Origin: Rahnella ecdela
Lineage (GTDB): Bacteria > Pseudomonadota > Gammaproteobacteria > Enterobacterales > Enterobacteriaceae
Direction of reading: 5' to 3'
Length of the DNA stretch: 64,000 bases
NCBI RefSeq assembly: GCF_019049625.1
Contig: NZ_JAFMOY010000112.1
Location: 1-64,000 of the forward strand
The position numbers were made by a program, and so were the translations under genes. This document shows positions 16,930 through 25,227 of the stretch, piece after piece. The notes under the pieces were generated by a model. It searched no databases, was not told the origin of the DNA, and saw only the letters and a program-made list of their open reading frames with translations. The number at the start of each line of letters is the position of its first letter. Positions within the stretch are counted from its first letter, which is position 1.

Positions 16930-17939
16930 GATCTTGCTCCTGTTTCAGGTCGCACAGAATGAACGGCAGGGGAATGGCGCAGGATCAGCCGTCCTTTACG
17001 TTTGTTGGCGCGTTCGTTGAGGATCACCGCAATGACAATCACGCCGCCGGAAATCGCCATCTGCCAGAACGGCGACACTTCGATTACCGGCAGGGCATTG
17101 TTGATGACGCCGAGGAACAGCGCGCCGAGCAGGCAGCCGACAACAGAACCGATGCCCCCCATGGTGCTGATCCCGCCGATGACACAGGCCGCGACAATCT
17201 GCAATTCAAAGCCGTTAGCCACGTCCACATATGCGACAGCAAAACGGGAAATCCACAGATAGCCACAGAATCCGGCCAGCGCACCGGAAAGGCAGAAACT
17301 GACGAACTGCATTTTGCCCGCATTGATGCCTGTGTAATAGGCGGCTGTGGCGTTGCCGCCTGCGGTGTATAAAGCGCGACCGGTGCGGCTGTAACGCAGG
17401 AAATAGGCCACCAGAATCAGTGCGGCAATCGCGCACCAGCCGAGCAGAGGCAGGCCGATGAAGGTGGCGCGTGGCAGGCTGAGAAATTGCGGGCTCATCT
17501 GATGAGCGTTGATCCAGCCACCGTTGGAAAGCAGGAAAATAATGCCACGGTAAATACTCATGGTGCCAAGCGTGACCACAATTGGCGGAATGCCGACTTT
17601 CCACACCAGAAGGCCATTGATCGCGCCCATCACCAGTCCGAGAACTGTCGCCAGCACAACCAGGGACCACACCGGAATATCGGGATGATGGAAGTTGATC
17701 AGCGCGACAATCATGCCGGTCAGCGCCAGATTCGCCGCCATCGATAAATCGATGCCTTTGGTCAGCAGCACCATCATTTGCCCGAGTGCCAGAATGATCA
17801 GAATCGAGGTATCGTTAAACATTTCCAGCAGGTTTCCGGCACCGACAAACTCCGGCGAACGTGCGCCGACGCCAAGTACCATCAGCACTATTACTACCGC
17901 CAGCAACAGCTCGCGGTATTTCAGCAGTTTTTTGATCAT
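16926..17939 (-). CDS. Rhamnose-type sugar ABC transporter permease 1
   Basis: Second permease of the same family, 337 residues: KGIDLSMAANLALTGM, TLGTMSIYRGIIF, LYTAGGNATAAYYTGIN and IGGISTMGGIGSVVG. It overlaps the ATPase gene before it and the permease after it by four bases each, so the three are translationally coupled. Membrane segments span nearly the whole protein, leaving a basic C-terminal tail (RANKRKGRLILRH). Confidence 0.85.
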   Translation of the reverse strand: MIKKLLKYRELLLAVVIVLMVLGVGARSPEFVGAGNLLEMFNDTSILIILALGQMMVLLTKGIDLSMAANLALTGMIVALINFHHPDIPVWSLVVLATVLGLVMGAINGLLVWKVGIPPIVVTLGTMSIYRGIIFLLSNGGWINAHQMSPQFLSLPRATFIGLPLLGWCAIAALILVAYFLRYSRTGRALYTAGGNATAAYYTGINAGKMQFVSFCLSGALAGFCGYLWISRFAVAYVDVANGFELQIVAACVIGGISTMGGIGSVVGCLLGALFLGVINNALPVIEVSPFWQMAISGGVIVIAVILNERANKRKGRLILRHSPAVHSVRPETGARS

Positions 17940-19450
17940 GCTGCCTCCTCGCCCGCGCCGCTGGCGGCACTGACAATCATTTCTGCGCTGGCTTCACCGG
18001 CCTTAAACTCCGCCACCATCAGCCCTTCATGCATCACGATGATGCGATCGCTCATACCCATCACTTCCGGTAATTCAGAAGACACCATAATCACCGCCAG
18101 CCCGCGTCCGACCAGTTCAGACATAAACTGATGCACCGCCGCTTTTGAGCCGATATCAATACCTTTGGTGGGTTCATCGAGAATGATGATGTCCGGTCTG
18201 GTCGCCAGCCATTTGGCGATGACCACTTTTTGCTGATTCCCGCCTGAAAGTGTGCCGACCGCTTGTTTCCAGCTGGAGGCTTTCACCTGCAACCGGCGGG
18301 CGTAATCGTCGGCCAGCGCCCACTCTTTTTTGTCATTGAGCACGCCACGCGGATTCAGCTGGCTGAGTTGCGGCAGGCTGATATTCTGGCTTATCGGCAA
18401 ATCAATAATCGCGCCTTGTTTCTGCCGCTCCTCCGGCACATACACAATCCCGGCGCGGATGGCCTGAGAAGGGCGCGAGAAATGCTGCTCTTTGCCGTTG
18501 ATCAGAATTTTTCCGCCACCTGGCTGCGTGACGCCAAACAGCGCCTGCATAAGCTCGGTTCTGCCCGCGCCGACCAGCCCGTAGAAACCAAGGATTTCAC
18601 CTTTGCGCAGTGAGAAATTGATGCCCGCAAATTCGGTAGGATGGCTGAGATTTTGCACTTCAAGTACCGTTTCGCCCGGCTCGCAGTTCACTTTCGGGTA
18701 TGCCTGACTGACCTCTCGGCCGACCATCATGGTCACCATTTGCTGTTCGCTGATGTCGCTGATTTTGCCGGAACCGACATAACTGCCATCGCGCAGCACC
18801 GTGTAGTAATCGGAGATAGAGAAAATCTCGTCGAACTTGTGCGAAATAAACAGGATGGCTTTGCCCTCGCGTTTAAGGCGCTCAACAATCTGATAAAACT
18901 CGACGATTTCATGCTGCGAAAGGGCGGCGGTCGGTTCGTCGAGAATCACTACCTGCGCATCAAACGACAGCGCACGGGCAATCGCCACCATATGGCGCTG
19001 CGCAATACTCAGGTCTTTCAGGGTAGCGTGCGGATCAATGTTCACTTCAAGACGCGTCAGAATATCGCGCGCCTGCTGATGCATCACCGGCCAGTTCAGG
19101 CGTTTAAACAGCCCGCGGTAAACATAGTGGCCGACGAAAATGTTCTCGGTGACAGAAAGCTCGTCGAACAGCACGGTTTCCTGATGAATGGCGGTGATCC
19201 CGACTTTGTGCGCGGACTCAGGATTCGGCAGTTTGATCGGAATGGCTTTATAACGCAGCTCGCCTTCTTCCGGCTGATAAATGCCGGTCATGACTTTCAC
19301 CAGCGTCGATTTTCCCGCGCCGTTTTCGCCAATCAGGGCGGTTACTTTTCCCGGATACAAATCCACGTGAACGTTATTTAACGCCCTGACACCCGGAAAG
19401 ACTTTGCTGATGCCTTTTAATGATAGAAGTGGCGTCGTTGAGTCTGTCAT
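17936..19450 (-). CDS. Rhamnose-type sugar ABC transporter ATP-binding protein
   Basis: Double-domain ATPase of the RbsA/LsrA/RhaT(ABC) family, 504 residues. The first domain has Walker A GENGAGKST (about 40-48), signature LSIAQRHMVAIARAL and Walker B VVILDEPTAAL. The second has a degenerate Walker A GLVGAGRTEL, signature LSGGNQQKVVIAKWL and IIILDEPTKGID. The degenerate second Walker A is normal for this family. It follows the binding-protein gene after 67 bases that hold an attenuator-like hairpin, so the ATPase and permeases are probably made in smaller amounts than the binding protein. Confidence 0.9.
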   Translation of the reverse strand: MTDSTTPLLSLKGISKVFPGVRALNNVHVDLYPGKVTALIGENGAGKSTLVKVMTGIYQPEEGELRYKAIPIKLPNPESAHKVGITAIHQETVLFDELSVTENIFVGHYVYRGLFKRLNWPVMHQQARDILTRLEVNIDPHATLKDLSIAQRHMVAIARALSFDAQVVILDEPTAALSQHEIVEFYQIVERLKREGKAILFISHKFDEIFSISDYYTVLRDGSYVGSGKISDISEQQMVTMMVGREVSQAYPKVNCEPGETVLEVQNLSHPTEFAGINFSLRKGEILGFYGLVGAGRTELMQALFGVTQPGGGKILINGKEQHFSRPSQAIRAGIVYVPEERQKQGAIIDLPISQNISLPQLSQLNPRGVLNDKKEWALADDYARRLQVKASSWKQAVGTLSGGNQQKVVIAKWLATRPDIIILDEPTKGIDIGSKAAVHQFMSELVGRGLAVIMVSSELPEVMGMSDRIIVMHEGLMVAEFKAGEASAEMIVSAASGAGEEAA

Positions 19451-19478
19451 TTCAGTTCCCCTGTCTGGCTAAGCACAA

Positions 19479-19508
19479 CAAAACGGCTCACCGCATCACG
19501 ATGAGCCG
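19479..19508 (-). terminator. Attenuator-like hairpin inside the transporter operon
   Basis: Minus strand CGGCTCA/TGAGCCG followed by TTTTG, between the binding-protein and ATPase genes. Likely partial termination or 3' stabilisation of the binding-protein message. Confidence 0.55.
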
Positions 19509-19517
19509 CATTCAGGA

Positions 19518-20510
19518 TCAGAAGATTTTGGAGAATTTGTCGATGTTGCTGGCGTCGTAGACAAACGGTTCTGCCATCGCGCCGCTGCCGTCAGCATCCA
19601 GTTTCACCTTGCCTAAACGACCCATGCTGGCTTCGGTTTTGGTGGCGGTGCCTTTGACTAAATCGTCTGCCAGATACGTTGCAGCGTAGCCCAGATCAAT
19701 CGGGTTCCAGATGGCGAAGCTTTTAGTCGCGCCGGATTTCACCGCGCCGGCCATTTCAGACGGCAGACCCAGACCGGTTACGTAAACCTTGCCGATTTTG
19801 CCCTGATCTTTCACCGCCTGCGCTGCCGCCACGATACCCACGGAAGACGGAGAAATAATCACTTTCAGATCCGGATAGGATTTCAGCAGACCAATGGTTT
19901 CACGGTAGCTTTTATCTGACAGGTCGTCGCCATAAGCGACAGTCACCAGATTCACCGAAGGATATTTCGGCAGCACCTTTTTCATCTCAGCAATCCACAG
20001 ATTTTGGTTGGTCGATGTTGGCGTGGCGCTCAGAATTGCCACATCGCCTTTCTCTACGTTCAGGGCTTTCAGCGCATCCGCAGCCAGTTTGACGTTGGTT
20101 TCGCCGATCAGCGCGTTGTTGGAAGGATTGAGGTGGATCTGACGACCCTCTTTGGCAACGCCCGAATCCCACGACACCACTTTAATGCCGCGCTGCATGG
20201 CTTTTTTCAGCACCGGCACCAGCGCATCGGGGTCATTGGCGGAAACGGCAATGGCATCGACGCCTTGCGCAATCAGCCCGTTCAGCACTTCAATCTGCGC
20301 TTCAGCGGTGGTCGTTGTCGGGCCGGTATAAATGACTTTCACATCGCCCAGCTCTTTCGCTGCCTGCTGTGCGCCGACGTTGGCTGCTTCAAAAAAACCG
20401 TTACCCAGGGATTTCGCCACCAGCGCAATTTTCACTTCTGCCGATGCCGCGCCTGCCAGGAGGATGCTGCTCGCGATCAGGGTAAGGCTCAGTACGTGTT
20501 TTAATTTCAT
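19518..20510 (-). CDS. Periplasmic sugar-binding protein of the rhamnose-type ABC transporter
   Basis: Substrate-binding protein of the RbsB-like peripla_BP_4 family, 330 residues. The start at 20510 (MKLKHVLSLTLIASSILLAG, cleavage after ASA) has GGAG nine bases upstream. An in-frame start at 20537 adds nine residues. The mature protein starts EVKIALVAKSLGNGFFEAANVGAQ, typical of rhamnose (RhaS of Rhizobium) and AI-2 (LsrB) binding proteins. Binding-site-type Asp and Asn occur in SANDPDALVP and SWDSGVAK. First gene of a four-gene operon, divergent from the rhaS regulator. Rhamnose is the best guess for its ligand. Confidence 0.87.
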   Translation of the reverse strand: MKLKHVLSLTLIASSILLAGAASAEVKIALVAKSLGNGFFEAANVGAQQAAKELGDVKVIYTGPTTTTAEAQIEVLNGLIAQGVDAIAVSANDPDALVPVLKKAMQRGIKVVSWDSGVAKEGRQIHLNPSNNALIGETNVKLAADALKALNVEKGDVAILSATPTSTNQNLWIAEMKKVLPKYPSVNLVTVAYGDDLSDKSYRETIGLLKSYPDLKVIISPSSVGIVAAAQAVKDQGKIGKVYVTGLGLPSEMAGAVKSGATKSFAIWNPIDLGYAATYLADDLVKGTATKTEASMGRLGKVKLDADGSGAMAEPFVYDASNIDKFSKIF

Positions 20511-20621
20511 TGTTTGTACTCCGCATGCTATTCGCATAAATATGCAAAAAGTTTAACGACGAAAAGTTGCCGACGCGCCAGGCGCATGATCACGACTCTA
20601 GGAGGTTGCTGACAGACTGAC

Positions 20622-20668
20622 CTTTCCGCGAGTGCCAGTTCAGCGCTAACTATGGCAAAGACGCAAAG
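20622..20668. promoter_or_regulatory. RhaS operator 1 (transporter promoter)
   Basis: Inverted repeat CTTTCC-N5-TGCCA, 15-base spacer, TGGCA-N5-GCAAAG. The half-site agrees with the E. coli RhaS half-site at rhaBAD (CTTTCC...TTGCC), and the two-half-site layout with about 16 bases between is the RhaS arrangement. The position fits a leftward start site near 20590. Confidence 0.6.
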
Positions 20669-20673
20669 GTTTA

Positions 20674-20689
20674 AGCGAACAACCTCACA
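20674..20689. promoter_or_regulatory. Candidate CRP site next to RhaS operator 1
   Basis: AGCGA-N6-TCACA, one half perfect and one weak, just upstream of the operator. It would lie about 91 bases from the inferred start, as at E. coli rhaBAD. Low confidence alone. The remaining bases 20690-20921 hold the rhaS leader, with nothing else recognised. Confidence 0.35.
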
Positions 20690-20921
20690 AATTGATAACA
20701 ATCTTGTTTCGGTCATGCCAAACGGTCAGAAAAACACACATTACCGGTATCAGAAACCCACACTGTAATAGGGCATAAAGCGACGCCACACGCCGGATTT
20801 CGCAGGATTTCGTAAGGAAGGAAATGTTTTGTTCAAAAGCGGCTGGCGGATCACAGTTTCAGCCATATGGCCGCTCCCGTGACGACTAAGATATTACGAT
20901 AATGTTAATAAGGAGTCGGAA

Positions 20922-21740
20922 ATGACCGTGTTACGCAGTAGTGAGTATTTCCCCTCAGGAGATTTCCCGGTCGCCATTGAACCCCGTTATCCGCAGGAGA
21001 CGTTTCCTGAGCATCATCATCAGGATTTCGATGAAATTGTGTTGGTTGAGCAGGGCACCGGCACGCACGTATTCAACGACCAGCCGTTGATCCTCAGCGC
21101 CGGCAGCGTCTGTTTCGTCCGCCACAGCGACCATCATCTTTATGAAGATACCGAAAATCTGCATCTGACCAACGTGCTGTACCGCAGCCCGAATGCGTTT
21201 CGTTTCCTGAATGGCGTCAGTGATTTGTTGCCGCAGGAAGTGGACGGAATTTATCCGGCGCACTGGCGCATCAGCCCGAATCAGATAACTCAGGCCAAAA
21301 CCCTGATTGATCAGCTGGCGCGCAAGCCATTCAGCCCGTCACCGGAAAATCAGGCACAGCAGGAACTGTATTTTATGCAGCTCTTATTGTTGCTGCGCAA
21401 AGGCAGCCGAGACGTGGGCTATCGCGGGCAGGGCGGTGACCTGAATAATCTGCTTGACTGGATGAATGAGCACTACGACGAGGAAATTGACTGGCCGGAA
21501 CTGGCCGCGCAGTTCTCGATGTCGCTGCGCACCCTGCACCGCCAGATGAAACAGCAAACCGGCTGCACGCCGCTCAACTATCTCAACCGCCTGCGTCTGC
21601 TTAATGCGCGCAATATGCTGCGGTTCAGTGACAGCCCGATTACCGAAATCGCCCATAACTGTGGTTTCTGCGACAGCAATTACTTCTCCACCTTGTTTAA
21701 ACGCGAATTTGGTTATGCCCCGCGCAGTATCAGACAGTGA
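20922..21740 (+). CDS. rhaS: RhaS, AraC-family L-rhamnose regulator
   Basis: Activates rhamnose genes when L-rhamnose is bound. 272 residues, near-colinear with E. coli RhaS (278): cupin domain starting MTVLRSSEYFPSGDFPVAIEP, then EHHHQDFDEIVLVEQGTGTHVFN, NVLYRSPNAFRFL and MQLLLLLRK. The C-terminal domain has two helix-turn-helix units, LSMSLRTLHRQMKQQTG-like and ITEIAHNCGFCDSNYFS, ending FKREFGYAPRSIRQ. AAGGAG precedes the ATG. No rhaR, rhaBAD or rhaT is present here. It sits between an ABC transporter and aldA, both with RhaS-like operators. Confidence 0.95.
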   Translation: MTVLRSSEYFPSGDFPVAIEPRYPQETFPEHHHQDFDEIVLVEQGTGTHVFNDQPLILSAGSVCFVRHSDHHLYEDTENLHLTNVLYRSPNAFRFLNGVSDLLPQEVDGIYPAHWRISPNQITQAKTLIDQLARKPFSPSPENQAQQELYFMQLLLLLRKGSRDVGYRGQGGDLNNLLDWMNEHYDEEIDWPELAAQFSMSLRTLHRQMKQQTGCTPLNYLNRLRLLNARNMLRFSDSPITEIAHNCGFCDSNYFSTLFKREFGYAPRSIRQ

Positions 21741-21778
21741 TCCCTGTTTTGCAGAAATGTTATGTCGGGCAGTCCGAC

Positions 21779-21825
21779 CATGACATTTTTGCCATTTCTG
21801 AAAATTAAATGGCAATCACGGAAAG
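21779..21825 (+). promoter_or_regulatory. RhaS operator 2 (aldA promoter)
   Basis: TGCCA at 21790-21794, a 15-base spacer, then TGGCA-N5-GGAAAG at 21810-21825. The proximal half-site matches the RhaS anchor bases exactly and the distal half partly (CATGAC for CTTTCC). Spacing is identical to operator 1. The promoter would start near 21852. Confidence 0.6.
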
Positions 21826-21929
21826 GTAAAAACCAGACGGATAGAACAGGCTGTTAAAACTTCACAAAAAAGAACTTTTTTATTAACAACTCGTTCATCA
21901 CCTCTATCCGTACTTGGGAGACTCTTTAC

Positions 21930-23369
21930 ATGAGCACAGTTCAGAAACGTATGTACATCAACGGCGAATTCGTTGAAAACACCGGCGGGAAGTGGATTGA
22001 CGTTGTGAATCCGGCGACAGAACAGGTGATTTCGCAGATCCCTGAAGGCTCGGCAGAAGATGCCAGAAGGGCCATTGATGCAGCTGAAGCCGCGCAACCA
22101 GGCTGGGAGGCATTACCTGCGGTGGAACGCGGCGTATGGTTGCATAAAATCGCGGCCGGTATCCGCGAGCGCGAAGCCGAACTGACAGAAACCATTATTG
22201 CTGAAGGCGGTAAAACCTACGGCCTGGCGCAAACCGAAGTGCTGTTCACGGCAGATTATCTCGATTACATGGCCGAATGGGCGCGGCGTTACGAAGGCGA
22301 AATCATTCAGAGCGACCGTCCCAACGAAAACATCTTTGTGTTCCGCAAAGCCATCGGTGTGACCACCGGTATTCTGCCGTGGAACTTCCCGTTCTTCCTC
22401 ATCGCCCGTAAAGCCGCACCGGCGCTGATCACCGGTAATACCATCGTCATCAAACCAAGCGAAATCACGCCGAACAATGCGGTGATTTTCGCGGAAATCA
22501 TTCACAAAGTCGGTCTGCCAAAAGGGGTACTGAATATTGTCACCGGCTACGGTCCGACCGTCGGACAGGAACTGGCAGCGAACCCGAAAGTCGGGATGGT
22601 CAGCCTGACCGGCAGCGTGGCGGCGGGTATCGCCACCATGACCGCGGCGGCGCAGAACGTCACCAAAGTTTCGCTGGAACTGGGCGGGAAAGCACCGGCC
22701 ATCGTGATGAATGATGCGGATCTGGATCTGGCGGTGAAAGCGATTGTCAGTTCGCGCGTCATCAATACCGGGCAGGTGTGTAACTGTGCAGAACGTGTCT
22801 ATGTGCAGGAAGGCGTGTACGACGAATTCATTTCGCGCATCAGCGAAGCGATGAAAAAAGTTACGTTTGGCAATACCGCCGAGCAAAAAGAGCTGGATAT
22901 GGGGCCGCTGATCAGCGGTGCGGCGTTGCAGCGCGTCGAAGAGAAAGTGGCGAAAGCCGTGTCACAGGGCGCGAAAGTCCTGCTGGGCGGAAAACGTCAC
23001 GGCGACAAAGGTTTCTTCTATCAGCCAACGGTGCTGGTGGATGTAAAACAGGACATGCCGATCATGCACGAAGAAGTGTTTGGTCCGGTACTGCCGGTGG
23101 CGACATTCAAAACGCTGGATGAGGCGATAGCGATGGCCAACGACAGTGAATACGGACTGACCTCGTCGATTTATACCAGCAATATCAATACCGCGATGAA
23201 AGCGCTGAAACAGCTGAAATTTGGTGAGACTTACATCAACCGCGAAAACTTTGAAGCGATGCAGGGCTTCCATGCGGGCTGGCGTAAATCGGGTGTCGGC
23301 GGCGCGGACGGTAAACACGGCTTGCAGGAATATCTGCAAACCCACGTCGCGTATTTGCAGTTTCATTAA
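21930..23369 (+). CDS. aldA: Lactaldehyde/glycolaldehyde dehydrogenase AldA
   Basis: NAD-dependent oxidation of L-lactaldehyde (from rhamnose or fucose breakdown) to L-lactate, and of glycolaldehyde to glycolate. 479 residues, as E. coli AldA, with long identical blocks: DYMAEWARRYEGEIIQSDRP, TTGILPWNFPFFLIARK and ETYINRENFEAMQGFHAGW. Catalytic Cys lies in INTGQVCNCAERVY and the Glu in ELGGKAPAIVM. It is downstream of rhaS on the same strand with its own RhaS-like operator, so it belongs to the rhamnose response. A hairpin separates it from the LUD gene. Confidence 0.96.
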   Translation: MSTVQKRMYINGEFVENTGGKWIDVVNPATEQVISQIPEGSAEDARRAIDAAEAAQPGWEALPAVERGVWLHKIAAGIREREAELTETIIAEGGKTYGLAQTEVLFTADYLDYMAEWARRYEGEIIQSDRPNENIFVFRKAIGVTTGILPWNFPFFLIARKAAPALITGNTIVIKPSEITPNNAVIFAEIIHKVGLPKGVLNIVTGYGPTVGQELAANPKVGMVSLTGSVAAGIATMTAAAQNVTKVSLELGGKAPAIVMNDADLDLAVKAIVSSRVINTGQVCNCAERVYVQEGVYDEFISRISEAMKKVTFGNTAEQKELDMGPLISGAALQRVEEKVAKAVSQGAKVLLGGKRHGDKGFFYQPTVLVDVKQDMPIMHEEVFGPVLPVATFKTLDEAIAMANDSEYGLTSSIYTSNINTAMKALKQLKFGETYINRENFEAMQGFHAGWRKSGVGGADGKHGLQEYLQTHVAYLQFH

Positions 23370-23382
23370 TTAACAGCCTATG

Positions 23383-23409
23383 GCCGGAGCAGGGCAACCT
23401 GACTCCGGC
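23383..23409 (+). terminator. Hairpin between aldA and the LUD gene
   Basis: GCCGGAG/CTCCGGC with a 13-base loop, then TTTG. It may reduce read-through into the LUD gene rather than end the transcript. Confidence 0.5.
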
Positions 23410-23440
23410 TTTGCTGACGTTCATATCATAAGGAAAACCC

Positions 23441-24022
23441 ATGAGCCGCAATGAGTTCCTCACTGGCATTCGTCAGCATAAAATTATTCAGACGCTGTTT
23501 CCGCCACAGCCTGAAAGCCCTGATTTACCGGAAGATTTTGGTCGCGCGCTGACCCTGATGGGCGGCGTCTGGGACGACACGTTTTTGCGCACATCACAAA
23601 ATGGCTATACCACGCTGAACGCCTATCTGCGCGGGTTGTATCCGGCAGATTCACAGTTTTGCTCTGCCACGCCGGAGATCATTGCAGAGGTGGATTTCAA
23701 CGCCCGCACGCAGGCCGCATCGCTCAAAGACGTGGATGTCGGCGTGGTTCGCGCCTGCTTTGGTGTGGCCGAAACCGGCGCGGTGTTTCTCAGCGATCCA
23801 CAGCTTTGCGTGAATTCCCTCAGTGCGTTGGCGAAACATCTGGTGGTGCTGCTCGACGTGAAGCACATCATCGAACATCTGCATCTCGCTCATCGCCAGC
23901 CACAACCGTTCAATGCCCGCTATACGGTGATGGTAACCGGTCCCGCCGCGATGGCCGACAGCGAAAGTGCACTGATGCTCGGCGCTAAAGGTGTGCAAAA
24001 TCTGCGGGTGATCGCGATATAA
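23441..24022 (+). CDS. LUD-domain protein (LutC/YkgG-like)
   Basis: 193-residue protein of the LUD (lactate utilisation) family, related to LutC, the third subunit of the LutABC L-lactate oxidase. The fold is supported by GVVRACFGVAETGAVFLS, HLVVLLDVKHIIEHL and the C-terminal TGPAAMADSES. LutA and LutB are absent here, so it is a solo LUD protein. Position after aldA, whose product is lactate, suggests a role in lactaldehyde/lactate metabolism; this is inference. AAGGAAA gives a sound ribosome binding site. Confidence 0.75.
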   Translation: MSRNEFLTGIRQHKIIQTLFPPQPESPDLPEDFGRALTLMGGVWDDTFLRTSQNGYTTLNAYLRGLYPADSQFCSATPEIIAEVDFNARTQAASLKDVDVGVVRACFGVAETGAVFLSDPQLCVNSLSALAKHLVVLLDVKHIIEHLHLAHRQPQPFNARYTVMVTGPAAMADSESALMLGAKGVQNLRVIAI

Positions 24023-24162
24023 GTCCTAAAATCCACGGATCCTGCTGTACTCACTTCGTTTAAAATAACTCCAGTAAATAAAATAAATCCTATCTGATAC
24101 AATAAGTAAACAGGCGCACAACGGGCGTGCCCTGACTTTTACTGCAAGTGAGCGCGACAACC

Positions 24163-25206
24163 ATGAGCGTGATACAGAGCCTTATCAAACAAGCCTTTGG
24201 AACCGGAAACAGCAATGAAGCGGCCACTTTTCTGGCCAGCGCATGCAACCGGATGAAGGCTATGGATAAAATGTCAATCTCCCGCGAAGTGGAAAGCGCG
24301 CTCAGAGGCGTTAGTTTCAGCCGCGCTGAGGCAGATAAAGGCAAAGTAAAAACCGTTTATAAAGACACTGCCGTGACACTCGAAAAGCTCGCGTCACTGG
24401 AAAAACAGGTGCGCAGTCTGACCCATGAACTGGCTGTGGCACGTAACCAAACCGGCAGCGGAAATAAAGAAGACGTTCAGCGGCTGGAAGGGGAGTTGTA
24501 CCGCCTGAACACGCGGATAAGCGAACTGCTGCGTCAGTCAGAAATACAGAAAAAACAGCACGCCGACGAACTGACGCTGATGCGCGCACGTCAGCAAACC
24601 GCCGGGAATTCAGTCTCCGCGGAGCTGGAAGAGTCCAGAAATCTTGTCGCTTATATGGGCAGCCAGATGGCGGCGATGGCCGCTGCCCGCGACAGGCTTC
24701 AGGAGCAGGTGACCGGGGAAGAAGATAAACGCCACGCGGCCAATCGCCGTGCCGACGGTAATTACGCGCTGCTCGGGCAGCAGAAAGAACTGACGTCCGA
24801 GGCGAACCGTAAAATCACGCAGCTGCGTGCCAGCCTGAAACAGGAAGAATTTGAAGGCCAAAATGCGAAAACTGAAAGGACGAAACTGAAAAAGCAACTC
24901 GCTGAAATTCAGGAAGAAAACAGGCGTCTGACAGAGCGTTTTCGCGATAACGAAGAAGATTGTGAACGCCTGAGTCAGGCGCTTGATCGCACGAATCAGG
25001 AATTCGCCGCCTACAAAGCGCAAAAACAGCGCTTAACCCGCTGGATCCATATTCCCGGCGCGATGATGGGAATTTCCGTCGTCGCACTGGTGCTGTACTC
25101 AGATGCCCAGCCGGGGCATCTGTTCGACAACCTCGCCCCCGCCGCTTTTCTCGGCAGCATCGTCTACGCACTTTCCCTGATGATTGCGTTTACGCGCAGG
25201 GCATAG
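24163..25206 (+). CDS. Coiled-coil membrane protein with DUF2786-like N-terminus
   Basis: No named family member recognised. The ATG at 24163 is preferred; a GTG at 24148 adds five residues. Residues 1-35 (SLIKQAFGTGNSNEAATFLASACNRM) resemble the DUF2786 helix pair. Residues about 60-290 are almost continuous heptad-like coiled coil, rich in Glu, Lys, Arg and Gln (e.g. QVRSLTHELAVARNQ). Two hydrophobic segments at the C-terminus (IPGAMMGISVVALVLY and PAAFLGSIVYALSLMIAF) anchor it in a membrane, with a short RRA tail. It looks like a long cytoplasmic tether. Neighbours give no clue to function. Confidence 0.75.
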   Translation: MSVIQSLIKQAFGTGNSNEAATFLASACNRMKAMDKMSISREVESALRGVSFSRAEADKGKVKTVYKDTAVTLEKLASLEKQVRSLTHELAVARNQTGSGNKEDVQRLEGELYRLNTRISELLRQSEIQKKQHADELTLMRARQQTAGNSVSAELEESRNLVAYMGSQMAAMAAARDRLQEQVTGEEDKRHAANRRADGNYALLGQQKELTSEANRKITQLRASLKQEEFEGQNAKTERTKLKKQLAEIQEENRRLTERFRDNEEDCERLSQALDRTNQEFAAYKAQKQRLTRWIHIPGAMMGISVVALVLYSDAQPGHLFDNLAPAAFLGSIVYALSLMIAFTRRA

Positions 25207-25227
25207 CGGGTTTGCGTTTTCTGCCCT

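Noticed and set aside
18641-19381. 246-codon frame antisense to the sugar ABC ATPase
   Set aside because: Fully inside a gene with intact Walker and signature motifs on the other strand.
15907-20510. Possible lsr (autoinducer-2) transporter
   Set aside because: The binding protein and permeases resemble both types, but no lsrF, lsrG, lsrK or lsrR is present and rhaS with matching operators is adjacent.
21752-21800. Terminator of rhaS (CAGAAATG/CATTTCTG stem)
   Set aside because: The repeat overlaps the RhaS-like operator of aldA, lacks a T run, and is better explained as regulatory DNA.
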